Positions 1 to 9,454 of a DNA stretch of 33,374 nt are shown one piece after another. Within the stretch, counting starts at the first letter, position 1; each line of letters starts with the position of its first letter. The notes beneath the pieces were generated by a model, which was not told the origin of the DNA, ran no database searches, and saw only the letters and a list, made by a program, of their open reading frames with translations. A program made the position numbers and the translations under genes. The DNA is from UMGS172 sp045649545 (GTDB lineage Bacteria > Bacillota > Clostridia > Oscillospirales > Acutalibacteraceae), in assembly GCA_045649545.1 (NCBI GenBank), contig JAZRQE010000002.1, positions 1 through 33,374 of the forward strand, in the 5' to 3' direction.

Positions 1-3000
1 GGGGAACGAACGGGTCAATGAAGAGTAACGAGCCTCGCCCAAGATAAACTCCTTATAGTCTGCAGTAGCAGGCTTAGAGTCAATGCTGAACGGATTCTTG
101 CCTTCGTCCTTCAAAGCCGGGTTGAAGCGGAACATATTCCAGTAACCGCAGTCAACAGCCTTCTTCATTTCGTTCTGGCAGTTAACCATACCGCCCTTAA
201 TGCTGTGCATCTCACAAGGAGAGTAAGCAATGATGATGGACGGACCCTTATATGCTTCAGCTTCCTTGATAGCCTTCAAGGTCTGATTCTGGTCAGCACC
301 CATAGCAATCTGTGCTACGTATACATAACCGTAAGACATTGCGATTTCGCTCAAGCTCTTCTTCGAGATAGCCTTACCTGCAGCAGCGAACTGTGCAACC
401 TGACCAATCTGAGAAGCCTTAGATGCCTGACCGCCGGTGTTAGAGTAAACCTCGGTATCGAATACCATAATGTTTACATCTTCGCCGGAAGCGAGAACGT
501 GGTCAACACCGCCGAAGCCGATGTCGTATGCCCAACCGTCACCACCGAAAATCCATACCGACTTCTTGGAGAGGAACTCCTTCTTGGCAAGGATTGCGGG
601 AGCGGTAGGACAACCTGCAGCTGCAGCCTTCTCGAGCTCTGCTACAAGAACATCTGTAGCCTTCTGGTTAGCTTCGCCGTCTTCCTTAGTAGCCATAAAG
701 CCTTCAACAGCAGCCTTGAATTCAGCCGAAGCCTTATCCGACTCTGCCATTTCGAGAAGCTGTGCTACAAGACCTTCGCGAATAGCCTTCTGACCTAAAT
801 ACATACCAAAGCCGTGCTCTGCGTTATCCTCGAACAAGGAGTTAGCCCAGGCAGGACCCTGACCCTTAGCATTAACGGTGTACGGAGAAGTAGCAGCAGG
901 GCCACCCCAAATGGACGAACAACCAGTAGCGTTAGAAATATACATTCTGTCACCGAACAACTGAGTTACCAAACGTGCATAAGCGGTTTCAGCACAACCT
1001 GCACAAGAGCCTGAGAACTCGAGTAACGGTTTCTTGTACTGAGAAGCGATAATGTTCTGAGAACCGGCAACGCCTTCCTTCTCGGTAACATTTGCTACAC
1101 AGTAATCGAATACATCCTGCTCAGCCAACTGAGAATCCTTAGCAACCATGGTCAAAGAGTTGGTCGGGCAAACGCCGATACATACGCCGCATCCCATACA
1201 ATCTAACGGAGAGATAGCCAAGGTGTAGGTGTATTCAGTCTTAACGATAGGCTTCGGAGCCTTCTTCATATTGCTGGGAGCTGCTGCAACTTCGTCAGCA
1301 TCAAGTGCGAACGGACGGATAGTAGCATGCGGGCAAACATATGCACACTTGTTACACTTAGCACAGGTATCAGCATTCCACTCAGGAACGAGAACTGCAA
1401 CACCGCGTTTCTCGTAAGCAGAAGCACCCTGCTCGAATGAACCGTCAGCATGGTCAACGAAAGCAGATACGGGGAGGCTGTCACCATCCATAAGAGCAAC
1501 CGGCTTCATAATGCCGTCAACCATCTTAACGAGCTTTTCGCGACCTTCAGACTTAACTGCTTCAGCATTATCAACAGCATTAGCCCAGTCAGCCGGAACG
1601 TCAATCTTAACGAAAGCAGTTGCACCGGCGTCGATAGCCTTCTCGTTCATTTCGACGATTTCTTTACCCTTCTTCATGAACTTCTGTGCTTTTTCCTTCA
1701 TATAGCCAATAGCCTCTTCCTTAGGAAGAACGTTGGAAAGTGCAAAGAATGCAGACTGAAGAACAGTATTAGTACGCTTACCAAGACCGATTTCTGCGGC
1801 CAAGTCAATAGCGTTAACAGTGTAAAGCTGAACATTGTTGTTAGCAATGTATCTCTTTGCTTCAGCGGGCATATGCTCGTTGAGCTCTTCAGCAGTCCAC
1901 TGGCAGTTAATCAAGAATACACCGCCCGGCTTAACGTCGTTAACCATCTTGTAACCCTTAATTACGTAAGAGGGGTTGTGGCAAGCAACGAAGTCAGCCT
2001 TGTTGATGTAGTAAGGACTCTTAATCGGCTTGTCACCAAATCTCAAGTGAGAAATTGTGATACCGCCGGTCTTCTTAGAGTCATACTGGAAGTAAGCCTG
2101 AACATACTTATCAGTGTGGTCACCGATAATCTTAATAGAGTCTTTGTTAGCACCAACGGTACCGTCACCGCCAAGACCCCAGAATTTGCACTCGATAGTG
2201 CCTTCTGCTGCGGTGTTGGGAGCCGGTTTCTCATCGAGAGAAAGATGAGTAACGTCATCGTTAATACCCAAAGTGAAGTGAGCCTTAGGCTCGTCCTTCT
2301 TAAGCTCATCATATACAGCAAAGATAGAAGAAGGAGGAGTATCCTTCGAACCGAGACCGTAACGGCCGCCGATAACCTTTGCACTTCTGCCGCAAGCTGC
2401 AAGACCTGCAACTACATCGAGGAACAAAGGCTCACCCAAAGAACCGGGCTCCTTAGTTCTGTCAAGAACGGCAATCTTTTTAACTGTTGCGGGGATAGCT
2501 TCTACCAACTTCTCTGCAACGAACGGACGGTACAAACGTACCTTTACAAGACCAACCTTCTCGCCTGCTGCGGTCATATAGTCGATAACTTCTTCTGCAA
2601 CGTCGCAGATAGAACCCATAGCGATGATGATGTTCTCAGCATCAGGTGCACCGTAGTAGTTGAACAACTTATAGTCAGTGCCGATTTTAGCATTAACCTT
2701 GTCCATATACTCCTCAACAATTGCGGGGAGCTTATCATAATACTCGTTGCAAGCCTCTCTGTGCTGGAAGAAAATATCGCCGTTTTCGTGAGAACCACGC
2801 ATTACGGGACGCTCAGGGTTCAAAGCTCTCTTTCTGAAAGCTTCAACTGCGTCCATATCGCACATTTCCTTCAAATCGTCAAAATCCCAAATCTCAATCT
2901 TCTGAAGTTCGTGAGAAGTACGGAAACCGTCAAAGAAGTTGATGAAAGGTACGCGACCCTTAATGGTTGCCAAGTGAGCAACTGCACCAAGGTCCATAAC

Positions 3001-3444
3001 CTCCTGGGTGTTGGTTTCTGCAAGCATTGCAAAACCGGTCTGACGGCAAGCATAAACGTCAGAATGGTCACCGAAAATGTTAAGAGCCTGAGAAGCTACG
3101 CAGCGAGCCGAAACGTGGAATACGCTGGGAAGCAATTCACCGGCAATCTTATACATATTGGGAATCATCAATAAAAGACCCTGAGATGCGGTGTAAGTGG
3201 TAGTCAAAGCACCTGCGTTCAAGGAACCGTGAACGGTACCTGCTGCACCTGCTTCAGACTGCATTTCGGAAACCTTAACGGTTGTGCCGAAAATGTTTTT
3301 CAGGCCTTGAGCTGACCACTGGTCAACATAGTCGGCCATCGGGCTGGACGGTGTAATAGGATAAATACCTGCTACTTCGGTAAACGCATAAGACACGTGA
3401 GCCGCAGCATTGTTACCGTCCATGGTTTTCATTTTTCTTGCCAT
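1..3444 (-). CDS. nifJ: Pyruvate:ferredoxin (flavodoxin) oxidoreductase, C-terminus cut by window edge
   Basis: The enzyme converts pyruvate and CoA to acetyl-CoA and CO2 and reduces ferredoxin, the central cytoplasmic step of anaerobic pyruvate use. The reading frame is open for 1148 codons to base 1. Single-chain PFORs are usually about 1170-1200 residues, so only some tens of residues should be missing. Visible in order: the N-terminal pyruvate-binding region with YPITPSSPM, two 4Fe-4S motifs near residues 690 (CAKCNKCAYVCP) and 750 (CMGCGVCIGVCP), a CSGCAET cluster site near 815, and the TPP/Mg site GDGWAYDIGFGG followed by DTEVYSNTGGQ. The ATG at 3444 has AAGGAGG nine bases upstream. ATGs at codons 5 and 8 are less well placed. 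The gene is monocistronic at its 5' side. Identification is very secure. The symbol follows the nifJ/por convention. Confidence 0.97.
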   Translation of the reverse strand, partial: MARKMKTMDGNNAAAHVSYAFTEVAGIYPITPSSPMADYVDQWSAQGLKNIFGTTVKVSEMQSEAGAAGTVHGSLNAGALTTTYTASQGLLLMIPNMYKIAGELLPSVFHVSARCVASQALNIFGDHSDVYACRQTGFAMLAETNTQEVMDLGAVAHLATIKGRVPFINFFDGFRTSHELQKIEIWDFDDLKEMCDMDAVEAFRKRALNPERPVMRGSHENGDIFFQHREACNEYYDKLPAIVEEYMDKVNAKIGTDYKLFNYYGAPDAENIIIAMGSICDVAEEVIDYMTAAGEKVGLVKVRLYRPFVAEKLVEAIPATVKKIAVLDRTKEPGSLGEPLFLDVVAGLAACGRSAKVIGGRYGLGSKDTPPSSIFAVYDELKKDEPKAHFTLGINDDVTHLSLDEKPAPNTAAEGTIECKFWGLGGDGTVGANKDSIKIIGDHTDKYVQAYFQYDSKKTGGITISHLRFGDKPIKSPYYINKADFVACHNPSYVIKGYKMVNDVKPGGVFLINCQWTAEELNEHMPAEAKRYIANNNVQLYTVNAIDLAAEIGLGKRTNTVLQSAFFALSNVLPKEEAIGYMKEKAQKFMKKGKEIVEMNEKAIDAGATAFVKIDVPADWANAVDNAEAVKSEGREKLVKMVDGIMKPVALMDGDSLPVSAFVDHADGSFEQGASAYEKRGVAVLVPEWNADTCAKCNKCAYVCPHATIRPFALDADEVAAAPSNMKKAPKPIVKTEYTYTLAISPLDCMGCGVCIGVCPTNSLTMVAKDSQLAEQDVFDYCVANVTEKEGVAGSQNIIASQYKKPLLEFSGSCAGCAETAYARLVTQLFGDRMYISNATGCSSIWGGPAATSPYTVNAKGQGPAWANSLFEDNAEHGFGMYLGQKAIREGLVAQLLEMAESDKASAEFKAAVEGFMATKEDGEANQKATDVLVAELEKAAAAGCPTAPAILAKKEFLSKKSVWIFGGDGWAYDIGFGGVDHVLASGEDVNIMVFDTEVYSNTGGQASKASQIGQVAQFAAAGKAISKKSLSEIAMSYGYVYVAQIAMGADQNQTLKAIKEAEAYKGPSIIIAYSPCEMHSIKGGMVNCQNEMKKAVDCGYWNMFRFNPALKDEGKNPFSIDSKPATADYKEFILGEARYSSLTRSFP

Positions 3445-3540
3445 GGGAAATTTCCTCCTTATGTGAAATAACTTTAACAAAATTATATCAAAACAAGCAC
3501 GTTTTTATACAAAACGCATACTTGTCCGCATACATTTCAT

Positions 3541-3569
3541 ATCATAACACTTTTTTTGCGTTAAGTAAA
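3541..3569 (-). promoter_or_regulatory. Candidate promoter of the PFOR gene
   Basis: On the minus strand TTTACT (3564-3569) is separated by 17 bases from TATGAT (3541-3546), which is preceded by TGT, an extended -10. The start would be near 3534, giving a leader of about 90 bases. A second TATAAT lies closer to the gene but has no -35 box at good spacing. The rest of the 195-base gap is AT-rich. It has no clear terminator for the MATE gene. Confidence 0.45.
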
Positions 3570-3639
3570 TAGTAAATCGTTAAAAATTCGTGATTTTTTT
3601 GACAATCTTTATGGTAATTTTGCCTTATTTCGGTAAATC

Positions 3640-5052
3640 CTATTTATTTACCTTTAATTCTGACTCTTTTTCCAACTCTTGCAGCACTTTTATAGTTATC
3701 GGTATCGAAATCGCCAAAGCCAAAATATCGGCAACCGGTTGTGCAAGCATAACACCGTTAAATTCCAAAAAAAGCGGTAATGTGAGTATCGCCGGAATAA
3801 ATGTCAAACCGTTTCGAGCAATGGCAAGTACCGTTGCACTAAATACCTTACCCATTGTCTGAAGCATCATATTACTCATAACAACCCAAGACATTACAGG
3901 GAATGTTACCAACTGAAAACGCATTGCAGTGCCGGCAATACGTGCAATTTCCTGACTGTCACTGAAAATGCCGGTGATTTGTTTTGAAAAGATAAACGCC
4001 GGAATGGAAATTCCGATAATAAACACAACCGCCCACTTTACGCAAAACCAAAATGACCTTTTAACTCTTGTATACAGTTTTGCTCCGTAGTTAAAGCCGC
4101 AAACCGGCTGAAATCCCTGACCGAAACCGATAAGGGTTGAAGCGGCAAACAGCATAATTCTTGACACAACCGACATTGCGGCAACCGCCGGTGTACCATA
4201 ACTGCGTGCCATATTGTTAAGACACGCAATAGACACCGAAGATAGCCCTTGTCTGCCCAAAGACGGCAAACCGCCGCGGAAAATTTCCGACACGCAAAAC
4301 TTATTAAACCGTAAATTTTTGAAACGGATTTTAATACAGTCGCTTTTTTCAATACCGATAAACAACAAAGCAAAGCTCACTGCTTGACCGATAATTGTAG
4401 CTAACGCGGCACCCTTAACACCCAACTCAAGACCTAAAATAAACCAAGCATCAAGACCTATGTTAAGCACCGCACCGGTTGAAATTCCCACAACTGCAAA
4501 GGTTGCGTTACCCTGAAAACGCATTTGATTATTAAGCACAATGGATGCCATATTTATCGGTGCACCCAGAAGAATTATGTTCATATACTGAAGTGTTTCT
4601 TCCAAAAAATCGGGATTACAGCCTAACACCGACGCCAATTGTTCGTCAAATGTAAGCCCCAACACAGTCATTAAAACACCGGTTATGACAGCGTAAAAGA
4701 AGCCCGAAGTTGCTACAGTTTCTGCCGATTTTACATCATTTTGTCCCAATGCCCTCGACACAAAATTGCCCGAACCGTGCCCAAAGAAAAAGCCGAAAGC
4801 CTGAATGACCGCCATGAGCGACATTACGACGCCAACCGCCGCAATTGCTGCCTCTTGGTCACGGACAGCGGTTGCACTTCCCTTTCCGATAAGACCTACA
4901 AAATAAGTATCCGCCATATTGTAAAAGGTAGTAACAAGCATGCTGATAATAGTCGGTATAGCCAACTTTAAAATCAGTTTTTCCACCGGCTCGGTTGTCA
5001 TTTTTATGAACTTTTCCTGCCGTAATGTTTCGGCACTTTTGACCTCTGACAT
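3640..5052 (-). CDS. MATE family multidrug/toxin efflux transporter
   Basis: A polytopic membrane protein of about 470 residues, the usual MATE length. It should export a cationic or drug-like substrate in exchange for Na+ or H+. The sequence shows about twelve hydrophobic segments in two similar halves, starting with the typical PVEKLILKLAIPTIISMLV and FYNMADTYFVG segments near residues 25-55. Two in-frame ATGs compete. The one at 5058 has AAGGA directly abutting it, whereas the one at 5052 has AAGGA six bases upstream, so 5052 is preferred. The gene starts 18 bases after the ABC-F stop and is probably cotranscribed with it. Substrate is unknown. Family assignment is secure. Confidence 0.93.
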   Translation of the reverse strand: MSEVKSAETLRQEKFIKMTTEPVEKLILKLAIPTIISMLVTTFYNMADTYFVGLIGKGSATAVRDQEAAIAAVGVVMSLMAVIQAFGFFFGHGSGNFVSRALGQNDVKSAETVATSGFFYAVITGVLMTVLGLTFDEQLASVLGCNPDFLEETLQYMNIILLGAPINMASIVLNNQMRFQGNATFAVVGISTGAVLNIGLDAWFILGLELGVKGAALATIIGQAVSFALLFIGIEKSDCIKIRFKNLRFNKFCVSEIFRGGLPSLGRQGLSSVSIACLNNMARSYGTPAVAAMSVVSRIMLFAASTLIGFGQGFQPVCGFNYGAKLYTRVKRSFWFCVKWAVVFIIGISIPAFIFSKQITGIFSDSQEIARIAGTAMRFQLVTFPVMSWVVMSNMMLQTMGKVFSATVLAIARNGLTFIPAILTLPLFLEFNGVMLAQPVADILALAISIPITIKVLQELEKESELKVNK

Positions 5053-5070
5053 TTCCATTCCTTCTTTTTA

Positions 5071-6954
5071 CTATTCTAACTCTTCCAATTTAGCACCGAC
5101 GTCCGCCCACTGCTCCATAAGGCTTTCTAACTGTCGGTCGAGTTTCTCGGCTAAAGTAGACAACTCGGTCACCTTTTCATAATCTGCAGCAATTTCTGGT
5201 GAACTTAATTCACTCGCAACCCGTTCAATCTCCGCCTCACAATCGGCGATTTCCTGCTCGAGTTTAGAAAATGCCGTTTTAAGTTTGCGTAATTCTTTAG
5301 CCTCCTGCTTTTTGCGGAGATATTCCATTTTATTTTCCGAAGCCGTTTTTTCGGCTTTTGGGGTTTCAAAAACCTCTCGCACCTCTAAATATTTATCGTA
5401 ATTTCCGTCCAAAGTTTTAACGGTTCCGTTTTCAAAATAAAGTATCGAGGTCGCCAACCGGTTAATCAGATAACGGTCGTGCGATACGCAAACAACCGTA
5501 CCATCATACCCACTCAAAGCCTCCTCCAAAACCTCACGCGATTCCAAATCGAGATGGTTGGTCGGCTCGTCAAGTAAAAGTAAATTGTTGTGTGCTAACA
5601 TCAGTCGACAAAGGGCAACTCTTGCTCTTTCACCGCCCGAAAGTGTTTCGATTTTTTCAAAAACTTCGTCGCCTTTGAATAAAAACAACGCTAAGGCACT
5701 GCGAAGTGCGGTATCACCCAAATAAGGGTAATCGTCACGAAGTTGGTCGAAAATTGTTTTATTTAAATCAAGATTTCTCTGATGCTGGTCAAAATACCCT
5801 GCCGACACACCCACACCGTATTCAACGGCAGTTTTGTCGGTGATTTGTTTTAACAATGTGGTCTTTCCGCAACCGTTAGGACCGATAATGAACACACGGT
5901 CACCGCGGCGTACATCAATATTGACATTTCCGTAAAGCCGATTTCCGTCGAACGATACTGAAAGATTTTCGCCTTTTAATACCTCGTCACCGCTTCTCGT
6001 ATCAGCACTGAAAGAAAGCGTCATACCCTCCCTTTCACTGTCAGGCACCTCGAGGTCACGCAACAAGCGGTCAACCATTTTCTGCTTGTTTTCGGCGGTT
6101 TTTATGTTCTTTTCACGGTTCCAGCGACGTTGCTGTTCGATAATTTTTTCAATTCGTGAAACCTCTCGCATTGTGTTGTCAAAATTGCGCTGAACAGTAA
6201 GCTTTCGTTCCTCTTTCACAGTGCAATACTTAGTATAATTGCCGTCGCAGGTGTAGAGTTTACGGTTGTCCATTTCAAAAATTCGGTTAGCAACCCTATC
6301 CAAAAAATACCTGTCGTGAGAGATTATAACAACTGCCTTTTTGCAGGTTTTTATATATCCGTCAAGCCATTCAATAGCATCAATGTCAAGGTGGTTGGTC
6401 GGCTCGTCCAATAAAATTACATCGGGTGCCGACAAAAGAAGTTTACATAACTCAATTTTAGACCGCTGACCGCCCGAAAGTGCCGGAATGGTCAACAACA
6501 GCTCTTCTTCCGAAAATCCCAATCCCATCAAAGCCGATTTTGTACGTGAACGGAAGGTCAGTCCGCCTAAACGTTCAAACTTTTCCCTTAACTCGTGCTG
6601 ACGGGCAATCAGTTCCTCACTTTGGTCGGTTTCAAGCCGTAATGTAACCTCCGACAGCTCGTCTTCCAACCTCAAAAGCTCCTCGAAAACCGACAACGCC
6701 TCAAAATAAGCCGTTTTGGTTGAGCCTTGGCACGCGTGCTGATTAAGTACACCGATTGTGACACCGCTTTTGCGTACCACACCGCCCGTATCAGGCAACT
6801 CCTCACCCGACAAAATGCGAAAAAGCGTGGTCTTACCGCAACCGTTACCGCCGATAAGACCTATAATATCATCAGGTTCAATGTCAAACCCAATGTTTTC
6901 AAACAATAAATTGTCACCGTAGGACTTTGAAAGTCCGCTGACACTCACAAGCAT
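5071..6954 (-). CDS. ABC-F family ATP-binding protein (ribosome-associated type)
   Basis: A soluble protein of 627 residues with two ATP-binding cassettes and no membrane segment, as in ABC-F factors that act on the ribosome rather than as transporters. Domain 1 has Walker A GGNGCGKTT at 35-43, LSGGQ and LLDEPTNHLD. A charged helical linker follows. Domain 2 repeats GPNGCGKTT, LSGGE and LLDEPTNHLD. The last 80 or so residues form a charged coiled coil, as in YdiF/Uup-like members. The frame is open up to 7017, but the ATG at 6954 has GGAGAG at normal distance and begins the canonical MLVSVSGLSKSYG. It is first in an operon with the MATE gene. Members range from housekeeping translation factors to antibiotic-resistance proteins. 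Which kind this is cannot be told from sequence alone. Confidence 0.93.
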   Translation of the reverse strand: MLVSVSGLSKSYGDNLLFENIGFDIEPDDIIGLIGGNGCGKTTLFRILSGEELPDTGGVVRKSGVTIGVLNQHACQGSTKTAYFEALSVFEELLRLEDELSEVTLRLETDQSEELIARQHELREKFERLGGLTFRSRTKSALMGLGFSEEELLLTIPALSGGQRSKIELCKLLLSAPDVILLDEPTNHLDIDAIEWLDGYIKTCKKAVVIISHDRYFLDRVANRIFEMDNRKLYTCDGNYTKYCTVKEERKLTVQRNFDNTMREVSRIEKIIEQQRRWNREKNIKTAENKQKMVDRLLRDLEVPDSEREGMTLSFSADTRSGDEVLKGENLSVSFDGNRLYGNVNIDVRRGDRVFIIGPNGCGKTTLLKQITDKTAVEYGVGVSAGYFDQHQRNLDLNKTIFDQLRDDYPYLGDTALRSALALFLFKGDEVFEKIETLSGGERARVALCRLMLAHNNLLLLDEPTNHLDLESREVLEEALSGYDGTVVCVSHDRYLINRLATSILYFENGTVKTLDGNYDKYLEVREVFETPKAEKTASENKMEYLRKKQEAKELRKLKTAFSKLEQEIADCEAEIERVASELSSPEIAADYEKVTELSTLAEKLDRQLESLMEQWADVGAKLEELE

Positions 6955-7020
6955 TTTTTTCTCTCCAAAATTTAAAATGAACACATATAAACTAAAGCCG
7001 AAGCCAATTTCTATCATATT

Positions 7021-7049
7021 ATTTTATCACAACTTACGAAACTTTAAAA
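7021..7049 (-). promoter_or_regulatory. Candidate promoter of the ABC-F/MATE operon
   Basis: On the minus strand an extended -10, TGATAAAAT (TAAAAT at 7021-7026), lies 17 bases after a poor -35, TTTTAA (7044-7049). Predicted start is near 7014, about 60 bases before the ABC-F ATG. The weak -35 makes this tentative. Confidence 0.4.
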
Positions 7050-7097
7050 GAGGTTACCGCCAAGAATTTTCCATTTTTTAAGTTTACAAACATTTAA

Positions 7098-7126
7098 TTG
7101 AAAATATATATGTAATGTGGTACAAT
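7098..7126 (+). promoter_or_regulatory. Promoter of the LtaS-like gene
   Basis: TTGAAA (7098-7103), a 17-base spacer, then TACAAT (7121-7126) with TGG directly before it. This is a strong sigma-A-type promoter with an extended -10. Transcription would start near 7133, about 35 bases before the ATG, and is divergent from the ABC-F promoter. Confidence 0.7.
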
Positions 7127-7168
7127 AATTCTACTGTGAATCTTTCTGTTTAAATTTGGGTGGGATAT

Positions 7169-9394
7169 ATGAATTTTGGGGATAAACTAAAAACTTTAGG
7201 TCGGTCAGTCAAATCAAAAACTCTGACTGCTCTGAAATTTCTTGGCCGACATGACTGGCTTACAAGCCTTATAATCGGTCTTGTTTTAAACTTCACAACC
7301 GAGTGTTTACACCGACATTCTGTTTTAGCCGGTGTAATGCACGTTATAAAAAGTCCGTTACCGTTTTTATTCGGCACTTTAATTATCGCAACCTTGCTTT
7401 CCATTTTTGCACTTTTTAAACGCAAGTACTTTTTCTGGGCGTTTATTTTCTGCCTGTTTTTAGGCTTCGGCATTGCCAACAGCGTACTCCTTAATCTTCG
7501 CGTAACACCGCTTGAATGGGCAGACCTGCAGGTTGTAAAAATCAGCCTTATCACAAAATACCTTAATACCTTTGAAATTATCCTTGTAATCATTCCCATA
7601 GTATTGGCTTTGATAGGTTTAGGTATTTTCTTTGTAAAATGTCCCAAGGCACCGGTTAATTACCTAAAAAACGGCATTGCCACCGGCATTTACACCATTG
7701 TTTTAGTCACAAGCCTTTTTACGTTCCGTGCAACCGATATACTTTTGTCAAAACACACTAAAAACTTGGCTAACGCCTATAAGGATTACGGATTTTACTA
7801 CTGTTTTTTATGCAGTGTTTTCGACCTCGGCATTGACCAGCCTGAACTTTACACCGAAGAAGACGTAAAAACCATCACCTCGGCTTTAAACACTGCTGCC
7901 CACAGTAACGAGGAAATTAAAAACCAGGCGTCATTAGTTCAAAACAGCGAAAAATCGCCTAACGTAATTTTCCTGCAGCTTGAAACATTTTTTGATGTAA
8001 ACCACCTATCAAATGTAAACTTTTCGGAAAATCCGATACCCAATTTCTCCCGACTTCACGATGATTTTTCGTCCGGATACGTCGGTGTGCCGTCAATCGG
8101 TGCAGGCACTGCAAATACCGAATTTGAAATAATATCCGGTATGTCTTTAGAGCATTTCGGTATGGGCGAATATCCGTATAAAACCGTACTTCAAAAAAAT
8201 CCTAGCGAAAGTATTTGCTATAATCTAAAAAATCACGGTTACACCACCCACGCCATTCACAACAACACTGCAACATTCTATGACCGCAACCTTGTTTTTT
8301 CAAATTTAGGTTTTGACTCTTTTACCTCAATTGAGTATATGCAGAACCTTCAATACACCTCAACCGGTTGGGCAAAGGATAATGTCTTAGTTGAATGTAT
8401 TACCGACTGTCTTAACTCTTCTGAAGCCTCTGACCTTATTTATACAATCACCGTTCAAGGCCACGGAAAATACCCGTCAGACTATACTGATGAAATGCTG
8501 ATATCTGCTGAAGGCTTCAGCGACGATGAAGACATTGCTAAAGAATTTACCTACTATATTAACCAGCTTTATGAAGTTGACAAATTTATCGGTGACCTTT
8601 TAGCGACACTTGAAAACCGTGATGAACGCACCGTCGTTGTTATGTTTGGCGACCACTTACCTAGTTTTGAAATCAAACCCGAAGACTTGGCGGGCGGTGA
8701 CCTGTTTAGTACCGAATACGTCATTTGGGATAACTTCGGTTTGGAAAATCAAAGCGGTGACATCACTGCCTATCAGTTGTCCTCCCACATAATGGGATTA
8801 TTAGGTTTAAATGACGGAAATATCACCAAACTCCACCAAAATTTCAAGAATTCAGAGCATTATGACGAATGGTTAAGAATGCTTGAATACGATATGCTTT
8901 ACGGTGAAAAATACGCCTACGGCGGTGAAGAAAACTACCCGTATAAAACCACCGAAGTCAAAATGGGCGTTAAAGAAATCACCATTAATAATGTCAGCCG
9001 AAACGAGCAGGACATATTGACCGTTACGGGTGAAAACTTTACCGAGTTCAGTAAAATCACACTTAATGATAAAAAACTTGATACCGTTTTTGTCGATAAC
9101 AACACCCTTAAAACTAAAGACCCGGCCGATATTATCGCCGGAGACCTTTTGGCGGTAGTTCAAACCACCACATCGGGTGAGATTTTGAGCAACAGTAAAC
9201 TGTACCTTATCGGCGGAACACAAGAAAAACCAACCGTAACTGTTGACACTGACAATATAATCTATAAACCCAAAGGCTTTAAGCTTTCTACAGCTATAGC
9301 AATAATAGTTGTCGGAATTGCGGTAATTTCGGTTTCGGTTATGGTGGTCACATTAACCCTAAAACGCCGTAAAAATAACGGTGAAAATAAATAA
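7169..9394 (+). CDS. LtaS-like membrane sulfatase/phosphotransferase with extra C-terminal domain
   Basis: A 741-residue membrane enzyme of the lipoteichoic acid synthase/sulfatase family, whose members move phosphoglycerol-type groups onto cell-surface glycolipids or glycans outside the membrane. Five hydrophobic segments occupy residues 30-190. The exported catalytic domain (about 263-550) keeps a metal-binding glutamate in FLQLET (Glu272), the nucleophile threonine in GTANTEF (Thr314), His432 in VQGHGKYP and the GDH pair Asp495-His496. After it comes a beta-rich stretch (about 600-685) that looks like an IPT/TIG-type immunoglobulin-like fold, then a last membrane helix (706-730) and a basic tail. 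Canonical LtaS lacks both. A GTG at 7160 is also in frame but lies within the GGTGGGA ribosome binding site of the ATG at 7169. The exact substrate is not known. Confidence 0.88.
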   Translation: MNFGDKLKTLGRSVKSKTLTALKFLGRHDWLTSLIIGLVLNFTTECLHRHSVLAGVMHVIKSPLPFLFGTLIIATLLSIFALFKRKYFFWAFIFCLFLGFGIANSVLLNLRVTPLEWADLQVVKISLITKYLNTFEIILVIIPIVLALIGLGIFFVKCPKAPVNYLKNGIATGIYTIVLVTSLFTFRATDILLSKHTKNLANAYKDYGFYYCFLCSVFDLGIDQPELYTEEDVKTITSALNTAAHSNEEIKNQASLVQNSEKSPNVIFLQLETFFDVNHLSNVNFSENPIPNFSRLHDDFSSGYVGVPSIGAGTANTEFEIISGMSLEHFGMGEYPYKTVLQKNPSESICYNLKNHGYTTHAIHNNTATFYDRNLVFSNLGFDSFTSIEYMQNLQYTSTGWAKDNVLVECITDCLNSSEASDLIYTITVQGHGKYPSDYTDEMLISAEGFSDDEDIAKEFTYYINQLYEVDKFIGDLLATLENRDERTVVVMFGDHLPSFEIKPEDLAGGDLFSTEYVIWDNFGLENQSGDITAYQLSSHIMGLLGLNDGNITKLHQNFKNSEHYDEWLRMLEYDMLYGEKYAYGGEENYPYKTTEVKMGVKEITINNVSRNEQDILTVTGENFTEFSKITLNDKKLDTVFVDNNTLKTKDPADIIAGDLLAVVQTTTSGEILSNSKLYLIGGTQEKPTVTVDTDNIIYKPKGFKLSTAIAIIVVGIAVISVSVMVVTLTLKRRKNNGENK

Positions 9395-9400
9395 AACAAC

Positions 9401-9442
9401 AAAAATCAGCCTGCCTCATATAAAAGCGGTAGGCTGATTTTT
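9401..9442. terminator. Bidirectional terminator between the LtaS-like gene and the histidine phosphatase
   Basis: A 15-base dyad, arms 9401-9415 and 9428-9442 with one G-T pair, has A and T runs on its outer sides. It works as an intrinsic terminator in both directions between two convergent genes. Confidence 0.85.
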
Positions 9443-9454
9443 ATATTGATTATC

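Noticed and set aside
1450..3174. A 574-codon open frame on the plus strand opposite the PFOR gene
   Set aside because: It lies exactly antisense to a clearly conserved PFOR frame, has no ribosome binding site of its own, and its translation shows no recognisable domain. It is a codon-bias shadow.
3590..3862. A 90-codon plus-strand frame over the end of the MATE gene
   Set aside because: It is antisense to the conserved MATE frame and has no homology that I recognise.
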